A stretch of DNA of 64,000 nt from an uncultured Schlesneria sp. (GTDB lineage Bacteria; Planctomycetota; Planctomycetia; Planctomycetales; Planctomycetaceae), in assembly GCA_903840265.1 (NCBI GenBank), contig CAIMFH010000026.1, positions 1 through 64,000 of the forward strand, in the 5' to 3' direction. Under the pieces are notes generated by a model, which saw only the letters and a program-made list of their open reading frames with translations, was not told the DNA's origin and did no database searches. Of the stretch, positions 35,154 through 44,110 are shown piece after piece. The translations under genes were made by a program, and so were the position numbers. Positions within the stretch are counted from its first letter, which is position 1. Each line of letters opens with the position of its first letter.

Positions 35154-36242
35154 ATGTGCCAGGAACTGAATAATCTTGTGATGCGTTTGATGACGGACCC
35201 ATCTGTTCCGGCGGACGTCCGTGACCATGTCCTAAATGCGGTTCTCGAACAGCTTCGTCGCGGCGGGGTCGGTCAACTTCAAGTACCTGGCACATTGCTG
35301 GCGCCGCAACCACAAGTGTTCACAGGGGCGGCCGCAGCGGCCCCTGCTTCCACCAGAAGGCTGGTTTATGTGCATGGAATCTGCAGTCACGTCTCCGGGT
35401 ACTCCGACTCGATGTGGCACGCATTGATGCCGTTTGCTTCCAATGTATTCGGAGCAGGCACCTTGGGTCAGACCCGATTGGAAGTGTTGTGGAGCGACAT
35501 CGTCAATCATGCGTCCAACGCCTTGGGAGCGGCCGCCATCGGAACCGGCGCAACCGCTCAGCCCGCCGCGCTCTCCTCAGAGCGCAATCGACAGAAAGCC
35601 GCGTCAGAAATTCGCGACGCCCTTAGCGACCGAGCAGATCAGCATCAAATGATTGCTTCGGCAAGCGCTCCAGCGGCGTTCGGAGCCGCGCCGATGGCCG
35701 CGTTGGATGGATTCAGCATTCCCGGGCTGAGTTGCGTTGACGATTTTTCGATCTACCTGACGAGCAATTCGATTCGGCAACAAATTATCGATCGATTCAC
35801 GTCCATTGTGGGTCCGCAACTCAACTCAGGAGTCCAGATCGACATCATCAGCCACAGTTGGGGAACTGTCGTGGCTTACGAAGGGTTGCGGCAGTTGGCC
35901 GCGTCAGGAACAACGTCAGGCTTCGTCCGCAACTTCTTCACCGTGGGCGCGGCGCTGTCGATCGGTCCTGTCAAGTCACGACTGCTCGAAACCAATCAGG
36001 ACGGGCAGAAGCCCTCCAACGTCCGGCAATGGATCAATCTCAATGCGCGAGGCGACCTTGTGGGCGGAACATTGAAAGGCCGACCATTCCAGGTCGACAC
36101 AGACTATGTGAATCTCGATCCCGTTGGCTGCCCTGGCTTCAGCGTGTTTGTCAGCCCCATTTGCGCGCATTCGTCATACTTTGTCGATGCTAACGTCGCT
36201 GTCAACCGAGACCTTTTTGCTCGCTATATCACGAGCCTATGA
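35154..36242 (+). CDS. alpha/beta-hydrolase (lipase/esterase-like)
   Basis: A 362-residue protein. After about 70 residues of helical and Ala/Pro-rich N-terminus, RRLVYVHGICSHVSGYSDSM marks the first core strand and oxyanion loop, and IDIISHSWGTVVAYEGLRQL carries the nucleophile elbow SHSWG with Ser235. A probable catalytic Asp and His lie in NARGDLVGG and CAHSSYF. The layout resembles DUF-type serine hydrolases with a PGAP1/lipase-like fold. No signal peptide. The stretch of Ala-rich sequence (HASNALGAAAIGTGATAQPA) is probably a surface loop. It is the third of the co-directional peptidase/hydrolase group and may share its promoter. Confidence 0.8.
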   Translation: MCQELNNLVMRLMTDPSVPADVRDHVLNAVLEQLRRGGVGQLQVPGTLLAPQPQVFTGAAAAAPASTRRLVYVHGICSHVSGYSDSMWHALMPFASNVFGAGTLGQTRLEVLWSDIVNHASNALGAAAIGTGATAQPAALSSERNRQKAASEIRDALSDRADQHQMIASASAPAAFGAAPMAALDGFSIPGLSCVDDFSIYLTSNSIRQQIIDRFTSIVGPQLNSGVQIDIISHSWGTVVAYEGLRQLAASGTTSGFVRNFFTVGAALSIGPVKSRLLETNQDGQKPSNVRQWINLNARGDLVGGTLKGRPFQVDTDYVNLDPVGCPGFSVFVSPICAHSSYFVDANVAVNRDLFARYITSL

Positions 36243-36366
36243 CTCATGCAAAGTTGGGTGCGTACATGTTTACATTTGAGATCTCTCTCCTCGATTGATA
36301 ACATTACTTACTCCGCACGAGAGCAGCAACGTTCCTGATTGTACCATCAGAAACCGAAGGTTCTTT

Positions 36367-37134
36367 ATGCTTTCTCAAGAAGTGTCTGCCAACGTTCAGG
36401 ACAACTTACACGCCAAGATAGGGAAACCACTCTATTGGCGTATTGTGTTGGGTTCGGTCGCTCTCGGACTGTGGTTAGTCTTATTTTCGTGCGGAATCTT
36501 TGTAGAGACGATTGAATATCGTGCCTTTCTGGCCCCGCACGCTTTCCCAGATCACGCCGAGAAGGATAAAAAGGCTCACATTTCTGCGAAGCCGTTCGAA
36601 GGACCAGCCACGTATGCCTTCATTGTTTCGATGATGTGCTTCACCCCTACAAATTTAGCTCTTTTGGCATTGCTCTGTGGTCTGGTAGGGGGATGTGCAA
36701 GCAATATTGTGTCAAGCAAGCAGGAGACGGCGACAATGGTCGATGACAGAAGTCGCAGCTTTCTGGAAGAACATCCCTGGTCTGCGATGGTTCGCAGTTT
36801 TATTGTATACCTGTGTATTATTGCGGGATTGTACTTCGTGATTGACGATCCATTTAAAGACTCGACGCCTGCCCAATATGTGCGAATGGCCGGAACGATC
36901 TCGGTTCTGTCGCTCCTCGTCGGATACGATCCAACTCGAATCCTGTACTTTCTCCGCCTCGCCCAGCCAACGCCATCTCAGCAAGTTACGGCCACGACAG
37001 ATCGTGAAGGAAATGTGAAACTCAAGGCTACGCAAGGAACACCGCCGGCCGACGACGAGAGCATAAAGTCTGAGTTTCACACGGGGCCTGTTGTTGCCAT
37101 TACTGCTGCAAATGTTAAAAAGAATAAGGGATGA
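36367..37134 (+). CDS. multi-pass membrane protein of unknown function
   Basis: A 255-residue protein. I choose ATG 36367 (MLSQEVSANVQDNLHAKIGK) because GAAGG lies upstream. Four predicted membrane helices: ALGLWLVLFSCGIFVETIE, ALLALLCGLVGGCASNIV (preceded by YAFIVSMMCF), SFIVYLCIIAGLYFVI, and a segment around AGTISVLSLLVGYD. The C-terminal 60 residues are hydrophilic and probably cytoplasmic. No family is recognised. It follows the hydrolase by about 125 bases and is the last of the four-gene group; a role in exporting or anchoring the peptidases is possible but unsupported. Confidence 0.7.
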   Translation: MLSQEVSANVQDNLHAKIGKPLYWRIVLGSVALGLWLVLFSCGIFVETIEYRAFLAPHAFPDHAEKDKKAHISAKPFEGPATYAFIVSMMCFTPTNLALLALLCGLVGGCASNIVSSKQETATMVDDRSRSFLEEHPWSAMVRSFIVYLCIIAGLYFVIDDPFKDSTPAQYVRMAGTISVLSLLVGYDPTRILYFLRLAQPTPSQQVTATTDREGNVKLKATQGTPPADDESIKSEFHTGPVVAITAANVKKNKG

Positions 37135-37857
37135 TCGTGACGATCTCGAAGTGTATGCCATATCGTCGCAAACACTAACCAAATTCAAATTCATGAGTGC
37201 ATCACCAGGCGGCGGCTATCAAGCTCATCCGTCGACAACGAGTCGAGGTGCCTCGTGCCAGAATTATGCAGACTCGTATGAATGGAAGCCGGGATGTTCA
37301 CGGAATTCGCTTCCAGTGACGGGCCGGAGTTCCCATCGTGGACGCGAGTACTGGGCTGATAGCGATCGTCACTTTAGAGTGTGTCGTTTGTTCCAACTGT
37401 GCCGAATGAAGCGCCGGCTAAGCCACGTGTTGATGTTGGCGGTTCTTGAACCTTCACCGATTGAGAGCCTTCCTGAAATTCCTAGCGAGTGACGTGCGGG
37501 GCACAGCTCCGTTGTCGGTGAATGCCTCGTCATGCGGTCGGTGATGTCACATTCGACGTAGCCCAGCATGGGGCCTGACTTGATCAGGTGGGGTGGCACG
37601 GCTTGTAAACCCTTCAACGTCAATTCGCTGTGCCAGTTCCATGCCATGAAACGAAAGAAGTCGGGGCACTCGGCTGCCTCTCCAGGGGTTTCGTGCAATC
37701 CCGCCTCATTTTCATTTGGGCGGGGGCGTGTCATGTGAACGGAACGGCCGGCCCCTTGGGCCTGCGGACATGGAATTCCCGGCTCCGCATGACAGTGGAG
37801 CCCGATTTGAGCGCGCGTAACTTCGGCAGCCAATGTCGCCCGGCCCAGTTCCGGAAC
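37135..37857. other. long intergenic region, no supported gene
   Basis: About 720 bases between convergent genes. A 154-codon minus-strand frame (37369-37833) is open but rich in residues typical of shadow frames, has no family resemblance and no clear ribosome-binding site. No terminator or RNA was identified with confidence. Confidence 0.4.
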
Positions 37858-38811
37858 TTATTTGTCAGTTGATCCGATGGTGGCGTAGTTGATGGTCAGT
37901 TTCGCTTCGTCTGTGCTCTGTTCAACGAGTTTGATGATCAGAATGGACTGGGGTTTCTCGATTGTTCTGGCGAGGATGATCTGGCCGACTCGCACGTTGA
38001 TAGAGTTGGGCGAGGACGTTCCGAGTCGTCGATCGCGTGAGGGGCTGTTGCTGCCGTAGAATGTGGCTCGCAACGGTTTGTCGTGGAAGGCCTCGATGTC
38101 TGTTTCGTCGGTGTGGGCGAACTCCCACTGGGAAGATCCCGTGCGAAAGTAGAAGTAACCTGATTCACCCGGCGCCGCGTGGCTCCATTCCAAACTGCCC
38201 ATGGGAAACGCGAAGGTTCGAACTGACTGGCGGTTTTGTGTGATCGCGCCGCGCACGTCGCCGATCTGCACCTTGCCTTTGGGCTGAAACACGTCGTCGT
38301 CTCGGTCTTTCAGCGATCGTTGCAGCTTCGATTGCTCGGCGAGCAGCGGAGCGAGTTGCTGTTCGACTTCGTGAAGATGCCAGGCGAAGCCCATTTGGAC
38401 CTGCTGCTTGATGGTCTTCCCTTCCAACTCCTTCAGCGACGCGTTTGCGGGAAGAGAGACGACGGAAAGTTCGGCGAGCGATAGGAAATCGGTGTTGAGC
38501 GCCGATCCGCCACTGCTCGTCAACAGATACCGACCGCCTGCTTTCATCGGGTAGATCGTGGCCACGGTCAGTTTGCCTAACGCTCGCTTCCCCTTAATCA
38601 CGTTGAGAACTTCGACCTCGACCGGGTAGAGCCCGTCATCAGCCCCGATTCCTTTGTCGTTTGGCAGAGAGGTACATTCCGCGATCACGATGTCTTCGGC
38701 GCGGTCAATAAACGTGTCCGTATCCGAAAAGAGCGAAATCGGCACGGCGTGGGCCATGCCGCCGAATGCGATCGCGGTGACCACTGCGCAAAAGAATCGA
38801 GTGCATCTCAT
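37858..38811 (-). CDS. secreted hypothetical protein
   Basis: A 317-residue protein with a Sec signal peptide (FFCAVVTAIAFGGMAHAVPI). The mature N-terminal part (IVIAECTSLPNDKG, VEVEVLNVIKGKRALGKLTV, YPMKAGGRYLLTSSGG) resembles an OB-fold-like domain seen in several planctomycete and other secreted proteins that begin with a similar ADTIVIGTV-type strand. The middle is helical (LHEVEQQLAPLLAEQSKLQR) and the end is beta-rich. No catalytic motif is seen. It lies 170 bases downstream of the next secreted protein gene in the same orientation and may be co-transcribed with it. Confidence 0.75.
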   Translation of the reverse strand: MRCTRFFCAVVTAIAFGGMAHAVPISLFSDTDTFIDRAEDIVIAECTSLPNDKGIGADDGLYPVEVEVLNVIKGKRALGKLTVATIYPMKAGGRYLLTSSGGSALNTDFLSLAELSVVSLPANASLKELEGKTIKQQVQMGFAWHLHEVEQQLAPLLAEQSKLQRSLKDRDDDVFQPKGKVQIGDVRGAITQNRQSVRTFAFPMGSLEWSHAAPGESGYFYFRTGSSQWEFAHTDETDIEAFHDKPLRATFYGSNSPSRDRRLGTSSPNSINVRVGQIILARTIEKPQSILIIKLVEQSTDEAKLTINYATIGSTDK

Positions 38812-38980
38812 TGTGGGCTCCTTCGGTTTGGATTCCGATTTTTCGCGGTTCGTGGCGCGCCTGCGGCGAGAGAGTGGATCGGAGAGAGTGGAGAGTAGAG
38901 TTTAAGACAGCGAAGTGGGACAAGATCGTCGGATTGCCTCCTGTTCGGCGGCGCTGACAGATTGAAATCTGAAGCGTACT

Positions 38981-40204
38981 TTACTCAGGCTTTGGATGCT
39001 TGCGGCACCAGGCGAGCATCTGGTCGATGTTTTTGAGATAGAGGCTGACGGAGTCTTTGTAGAGTGGTGGGGCCAGTTTCGCTTGCTTTTGGACTCGTAG
39101 CGCGATGTGTTCGATGACGGGGGTGAATTCAGCAGGGTTAAGGAACGGGACGGGGTGCGACTGTTCATCCGTTCGCTTTAAGATCAAGTAAAAGACATCG
39201 CTCGATCTTTGAAGCGTTTTCATGTCTTCGCTGTCGTCCCCCCAGAACGTGATCTTGTCCTGCCAGTGCGTGAGAAGTTCGAGTAACAGCTTGTCGGCCT
39301 CGGGCTGGCGATTCGCAGCCGTCAGGAATTCCGACAGCATGATGGTGATATCCACGGCCTCTGGATGTTGCTGGTGAGTTTTCTCCAGCAGCGCCAGGGT
39401 TTCCTTGGCAGTGGTCCCTGGAGTGATGGAGAGTTCGACGTCCTCTTTAGGCTCGTAGTCCTTCAGGTCCCAGACGATCTTGTCGCTGGTGATCGTTGCT
39501 TGTTCCCTTTCGAAGAATAGTTTCGAGGGGTCGAGGTTATCCGTCGTCAACCCGTCAAACGTGACTTCGATGCGGCAGCGACCGATTGGTCCCGACCAAT
39601 GACTTCCGGTTCTGAGATAGTAGTCGATATGCCGCGAGACGAGCTTCTTTTCCAGCGCCGCTCGTTCATTTGGCGGAGCAAAAGCCGCGAGATGTTCCGC
39701 GACAGGAACTTCATGCTGTCTGCGTCCAAAATCGTCTCTCAGCTTCGTGAAATAAGAGACACCAATTTTGACTGGTGTCTCGGGCTGAAATGTCATCTCC
39801 CAGGTTTTCCAGAACGTCGTCCGCTCTCGTTGGATATCGTCTATATACTGCTCCTTCGTCGTTTCAGACTTATTGCTGACCTTGACGGAGGTGTCGTCGA
39901 TTGTCGCGGTGAAGTTCTGCAACTCGTTCTGGTAGTTGCATGGGAAACCGACTTCCATCGTCTCCGGCGTCGTGCCGATGTTCTTCATCGTGAACACGAC
40001 GTCGACTCGACAGGTGCCTTTGGATAGGCGAAGCTTGACCACTTCATCGACCATGGCGACGTTTGTTTTTGCTTTCCCCTTGATCGACAGATTCTTGCCA
40101 CCGCTGAGTGGCTGCGGAGCGATATCCGCCCGCGCCGTCGTGGCCGCGAAGAGTACGATCCCAAAGACGATCACGAATTCGCGGTAATGGCTGATGGTCA
40201 ACAT
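38981..40204 (-). CDS. secreted DUF4424-like hypothetical protein
   Basis: A 407-residue exported protein with signal peptide EFVIVFGIVLFAATTARADI. The mature N-terminus (VAMVDEVVKLRLSKGTCRVD, VFTMKNIGTTPETMEVGFPC) has the strand pattern of DUF4424-type proteins, in which an Ig-like domain carries an exposed loop. Then come KIGVSYFTKLRDDFG and YYLRTGSHWSGPIGRCRIEV, typical of that family, and a helical C-terminal 130 residues (LEKTHQQHPEAVDITIMLSE, TAANRQPEADKLLLELL) that look like TPR-type repeats. The function is unknown. It lies next to another secreted protein on the same strand. Confidence 0.75.
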   Translation of the reverse strand: MLTISHYREFVIVFGIVLFAATTARADIAPQPLSGGKNLSIKGKAKTNVAMVDEVVKLRLSKGTCRVDVVFTMKNIGTTPETMEVGFPCNYQNELQNFTATIDDTSVKVSNKSETTKEQYIDDIQRERTTFWKTWEMTFQPETPVKIGVSYFTKLRDDFGRRQHEVPVAEHLAAFAPPNERAALEKKLVSRHIDYYLRTGSHWSGPIGRCRIEVTFDGLTTDNLDPSKLFFEREQATITSDKIVWDLKDYEPKEDVELSITPGTTAKETLALLEKTHQQHPEAVDITIMLSEFLTAANRQPEADKLLLELLTHWQDKITFWGDDSEDMKTLQRSSDVFYLILKRTDEQSHPVPFLNPAEFTPVIEHIALRVQKQAKLAPPLYKDSVSLYLKNIDQMLAWCRKHPKPE

Positions 40205-40418
40205 GCGCGGTACTCCTCATTGAGACGAGAACGATGCGAGTGGTGGCACGAATGTGCTTGTCGATGAGATCGAACTTTGCTCGGTATGCTGCGGCGTTTG
40301 GTTCAAGGTATCAACACCCGCGCACCCGAGAGTGGTGCCAGTCGCCAGCAGTGGACCAGCGCCAGTCTTCGGCGGGGCGGCTGGGTCGACAACACACGGC
40401 CGATGATGAAGACGCCGA

Positions 40419-40700
40419 TTACGTGCCAGATGTCAGCTCGTAGAGTCCCTGGCCGACGTGCTTGAGTTTACCTTGGCGCGTCAATTCATCCCAGATGGCT
40501 TGGGGGAACTGGTTCGGCGGTGTGATGCCGACGATTCCCGAGTTTCGGGCGTTGCTGCCGTTGGTCATCGGCCCGTAGCCGAGCTTCGATTCGTGATCGA
40601 GGCGAGTCAGTTTCAGGCGTTTTCGGAAAGCCTTTAAGGCGTATTTCAGTTGATCTTCAAACGACGCTTCGCCCTGGGGTTCGACTTCCGAATCAGACAT
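40419..40700 (-). CDS. small conserved hypothetical protein
   Basis: A 93-residue soluble protein beginning MSDSEVEPQGEASFEDQLKY and ending PPNQFPQAIWDELTRQGKLK HVGQGLYEL. The amphipathic first half (ALKAFRKRLKLTRLDHESKL) and the terminal segment resemble a small winged-helix module. I believe close homologues exist in planctomycetes but know no function. No operon partner: it is about 215 bases from the upstream end of the neighbouring secreted protein gene and 230 bases from the next gene. Confidence 0.65.
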   Translation of the reverse strand: MSDSEVEPQGEASFEDQLKYALKAFRKRLKLTRLDHESKLGYGPMTNGSNARNSGIVGITPPNQFPQAIWDELTRQGKLKHVGQGLYELTSGT

Positions 40701-40928
40701 CTTAGTCCTACAGCGTGAGAATCAGAGAGGCATTTCTATGGGAAACCAGTGTAACAGATGGGGCTTGAGGGAGGCAGTGCTCATTCTGGGGAGGCAGCCA
40801 GGCGACGAGCCACCCTGCTCTGTTCGAACCCGCGCCCAAAGAACGACTGAATCCGGACTGCGGAAAATTCGCAATCCGGATTCGTGATTTGAATTGGGGC
40901 ACGACATTGCGGTTGGGCGGTCTGCGAC

Positions 40929-41540
40929 TTAGATGCGGCCGCATCTGCGTTCGACGACTCGGCCACAGCGACGTTCGGCGGTTCTTCCGCAGCGGCGATT
41001 GGCAGTCTTCCGACCACATCGGCGATCCGCGACCATTCTGCCGCATCGGCGATCAACAGTCCGACCGCAGCGACGTTCGACAGTCCTGCCACAACGGCGT
41101 TCGACGGTGATGGCGTAGGACTGCGGGACTTCCCCAAAGGCTTCTTCGAAGAGTTGCTGGGTTTCGTCGCGATCGGTCAGGTGCTGGTCGTGCACTTCTT
41201 CTGAGGTACCGGATGTCGGGGAATGATGCTGGAAGCAACCGAAGATCGTTTCGCAGTCGGCCTGATAGCGGGCGGTGTTGAGGACGTGGGTGTGCCAGAC
41301 GTCGTCAATGTCTTCTGATGGAGTCAGGGCCGCTTCGGGGTACCACTGCATCAGGGCCAGGAACTGCTTGTATTCGTGCAGTGCGCGGGCGACGCGTGCT
41401 TCATCCCACAACTGTTCGCCGTTGCGCCGCTGGGCTTCGAAGGCATCGTCATCCAGAATTTTTTGACCGAGATAGCTCAGGTCAAGACTCTCAATGGATT
41501 CCGGCAGGGCTCGCGTGGCCGATTCGAGAAACATCATCAC
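40929..41540 (-). CDS. GRDP-like protein with a C-terminal RRCGR repeat tail
   Basis: A 203-residue protein. Residues about 10-140 resemble the N-terminal module of glycine-rich domain-containing (GRDP/DUF1399-like) proteins: LGQKILDDDAFEAQRRNGEQ, VARALHEYKQFLALMQWYPE, the family hallmark SEDIDDVWHTHVLNT, RYQADCETIFGCFQHHSP and TQQLFEEAFGEVP. The final 60 residues are eight repeats of about seven residues with the core RRCGR (ERRCGRT, DRRCGRM, NRRCGRT and similar), giving a very basic, evenly spaced cysteine tail. The repeats could bind metal, nucleic acid or membranes. The tail reading frame is repetitive at DNA level, so slippage could vary its length. No known partner gene. Confidence 0.7.
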   Translation of the reverse strand: MMMFLESATRALPESIESLDLSYLGQKILDDDAFEAQRRNGEQLWDEARVARALHEYKQFLALMQWYPEAALTPSEDIDDVWHTHVLNTARYQADCETIFGCFQHHSPTSGTSEEVHDQHLTDRDETQQLFEEAFGEVPQSYAITVERRCGRTVERRCGRTVDRRCGRMVADRRCGRKTANRRCGRTAERRCGRVVERRCGRI

Positions 41541-42083
41541 ATCCCCTTCATGTCGACTGGTGTTGTGGATCCCCCGCTGTGAGCAATCGTGCTGGAGCGG
41601 CGTGTGTCATTGATGCCCTCCGTTGCAATGTCCATGCCTCCTATTGTGGCCAGGGTGGTGGCACAGTGGATAGGGGGCATTCTGGAATTCTTGATCCTGC
41701 CGAAGGGTTTGCAATTCGGATGCCATTCAAATTTTGTGCGGGCCCTATCTTGACTGGCCGATTCCGCGGGTCCGGTGAATTGACGAGATTTTTCCGGCGC
41801 CTGCGACGAGAGAGTGGAATTGAGAGTGTGGTGAGTGGAGCCTGAGGCGGCGGAGGTGACGTTGTCACTGGGGGGACTGGCTACGGATTTCCGCATCGAG
41901 TGATGATCGAGCGAATTGAGAATCTGTGCGGGTGCGGCCTTTCGGTATCGTGACTCTTTCGGTGATTGGCGCTTCGAGCAAAGAGTCGACCGCCAACCGC
42001 CACAAGACTACGATCATGCGTGCGGCGGCGTGCGAGGCGCTGAACGCGATTCTGTTTCCCCGATACTGGACGAAATCATTCTC
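41541..42083. other. divergent intergenic region
   Basis: About 540 bases. It contains cgcctgcgacgagagagtgg (41802-41821) followed by gagagtgtggtgagtgg, similar to 38858-38896 (cgcctgcggcgagagagtgg then agagagtggagag), so a short repeat family is present. No gene is supported. Confidence 0.4.
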
Positions 42084-43928
42084 ATGCGCTTGCTGCTGCT
42101 CTCCTTCATGCTGGTTGCTCCCTGGGTCACGATTCATGCGGCTGAGGATGCAAAGTCTGACCCGGTGATTAAGAAGACGTTGCGGGCCGGTGAGCCGACT
42201 GAGGCTGATCTGGGACGGGCTCGGTCGGTGCTTAGTGCCTGGGAGAATGAGGAGCCGGTGAAGGGTCCGCGGGTGATGCGGATCGTGTATTGGAGTCCGG
42301 CGGATCGGGAGCCGCAGCCGGAGTTTCGGGCTCGACTGACGCGGGTGATGCAGGATATTCAGCAGTTTTATCGGCGGGAGATGGCGAGTTGGGGATTTCC
42401 CGGACGCTCGATTCAATTGGAGTTGGCGGAGGATGGCTTGCTGAAGATTTACGAAGTCCAAGGCAAGCTGAAGTCGGCAGAATGCAGTGAAGCGGACAGT
42501 AAGGATGGGCAGGAGATTCGTCGCGATAGTTTGCGGGCGCTGCAGGCCGCGGGGGTGAACGGCGACAAAGAGACGATGGTGATCTTCTGCAATCTGGCCG
42601 ATTGGGATCCCGTCAAGCGGACGATGAGCCATCACAGTCCGTACTATGCGAGTGGCGACAACCGAGGCGGTACCGCGTGGCAGGTCGATTCGCCGTTATT
42701 GGATTCCGCGTCGCTGAGCGCCGAAGATCAACAGCTTGTGGATCGGCAGTACGGCAAGATTTCGCTGGGGAAATACAACAGCATTTTCGTCGGTGGGGTT
42801 TGCCACGAACTGGGGCATGCGCTGGGGTTGCCGCACTGTAAGGAAACGGGAGCCGATCGCACGGCGCGAGGAACCTCGCTGATGGGGGGTGGGAATCGGA
42901 CTTATGGCGATGATCTGCGCGGAGAAGGTCGCGGTTCGTTTCTGACACTGCCGGATGCGTTGAAGCTGGCGGGACATCCGCAGTTTTCTGGTTCGATCAA
43001 ACAGATTGAAACGAGGGCGTCGGCGACGTTCTCGGAATTGAAGCTCGGTCCCAATGCGGATGGGTTGCAGGTGTCTGGCGTCGTGAAGGCGAATCTTCCC
43101 GTGCATGCGGTGCTGGCCTATGCTGACCCTGAGGGTGGATCGGACTACGACAGCGAGATCGCGGCGGCGGTCCCGCAGGAGGATGGTCGCTTCACGTTGC
43201 AGTTGCCGCGATCACCGAAAAAAGATGTTCGCGCCGCACTGCATTTTGTGGCGGTCTGTGCGAACGGTGCTGCGACGGCTTCGGTGTGGTCGGCTCAGAG
43301 TTATACGCTGCAGTCGCGGATCAAGGCTGATTCCAGCTACGATGTTTCGAAGGCGATAGAGAAGCTGGAATTGGACCAGCATCTGGCTGCGTTCCGCGAA
43401 GGTAAGCTGGCGCCTGCTGAGATAGCGGAGTTGTCTAGTCCGCTGCAGTTGCTGCTGAAGCGGTTGAGTGTCCCTGACAACGCGGCGGGCAAGCCGACAC
43501 CGGCCGCGGTAGCCGAGACGATTTTGATGCTGCCGCTATCGGATGCGGCTCCGCTCTTGGCTAAGACGGGCTGGGGCGGTGTTCACTACGACCGCAACAA
43601 TGACGGCAACCCGCTCATAGGTCCTGACGGCGTGCTGGCGCATGGACTGTATGCGCATGCGGATTCGGTCTACGAATACGATCTAGGCGGCAAATGGAAA
43701 TCACTGAGTGGGCTGAGCTGTGTGCTGGTTGGTGCTCACGGTTCCGTGGAAGCCACGCTCCTGGGGGACGACAAGCAACTCTGGAAGTCGGGGCCGTTGA
43801 AGCCGGGAGACAGCAAGCCGTTCACGTTGGAGGTGACCGGGGTCAAGACCCTGAAACTGGAAATCAAAGGTGTCAAAAGTAACAGCGGAGCGTGGGGGGC
43901 GTGGGGTGAACCGATCCTGCGTCGTTGA
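42084..43928 (+). CDS. secreted zinc metallopeptidase with C-terminal NPCBM-like domain
   Basis: A 614-residue exported protein; I choose ATG 42084 because it gives a clear signal peptide (MRLLLLSFMLVAPWVTIHAA), although the frame extends to 41916. A helical N-terminal part (RVMRIVYWSPADREPQPEFR, IQQFYRREMASWGFPGRSIQ) leads to the zinc site HELGHALGLPHC at residues 241-252 (HEXXHXXGXXH, metzincin-like), followed by GTSLMGGGNRTYG, whose Met could be the Met-turn. A beta domain (LPVHAVLAYADPEGGSDYDS) follows, and the last 130 residues (GWGGVHYDRNNDG, HGLYAHADSVYEYDL, GSVEATLLGDDKQLWKSG) look like an NPCBM/NEW2 carbohydrate-binding domain. It probably digests glycoprotein-like substrates outside the cytoplasm. 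Confidence 0.88.
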   Translation: MRLLLLSFMLVAPWVTIHAAEDAKSDPVIKKTLRAGEPTEADLGRARSVLSAWENEEPVKGPRVMRIVYWSPADREPQPEFRARLTRVMQDIQQFYRREMASWGFPGRSIQLELAEDGLLKIYEVQGKLKSAECSEADSKDGQEIRRDSLRALQAAGVNGDKETMVIFCNLADWDPVKRTMSHHSPYYASGDNRGGTAWQVDSPLLDSASLSAEDQQLVDRQYGKISLGKYNSIFVGGVCHELGHALGLPHCKETGADRTARGTSLMGGGNRTYGDDLRGEGRGSFLTLPDALKLAGHPQFSGSIKQIETRASATFSELKLGPNADGLQVSGVVKANLPVHAVLAYADPEGGSDYDSEIAAAVPQEDGRFTLQLPRSPKKDVRAALHFVAVCANGAATASVWSAQSYTLQSRIKADSSYDVSKAIEKLELDQHLAAFREGKLAPAEIAELSSPLQLLLKRLSVPDNAAGKPTPAAVAETILMLPLSDAAPLLAKTGWGGVHYDRNNDGNPLIGPDGVLAHGLYAHADSVYEYDLGGKWKSLSGLSCVLVGAHGSVEATLLGDDKQLWKSGPLKPGDSKPFTLEVTGVKTLKLEIKGVKSNSGAWGAWGEPILRR

Positions 43929-44110
43929 CCAGCTTTCGCTTCTCGTCTTCAGCAGGTAGCACGGCCTCTTCAGAGCCAGCGAGCGACGGCAGCTTTCAAA
44001 CGCTTAAATCGCCGCTAACCCTCGAAAATGATGACGTGGCTGTGGTCGAAGACTCGACCCCAGCCATCCAAATTCCCGATGATAATTTCTCGCGATTGCC
44101 AACTGCTCAG

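Noticed and set aside
37369-37833. Minus-strand 154-codon frame as a gene
   Set aside because: No family resemblance, no convincing start and shadow-like composition; left as intergenic.
41221-41900. CRISPR-like array suggested by the RRCGR-coding repeats and nearby gagagtgg repeats
   Set aside because: Units are 21-24 bases and contiguous without unique spacers; no cas genes anywhere in the window.
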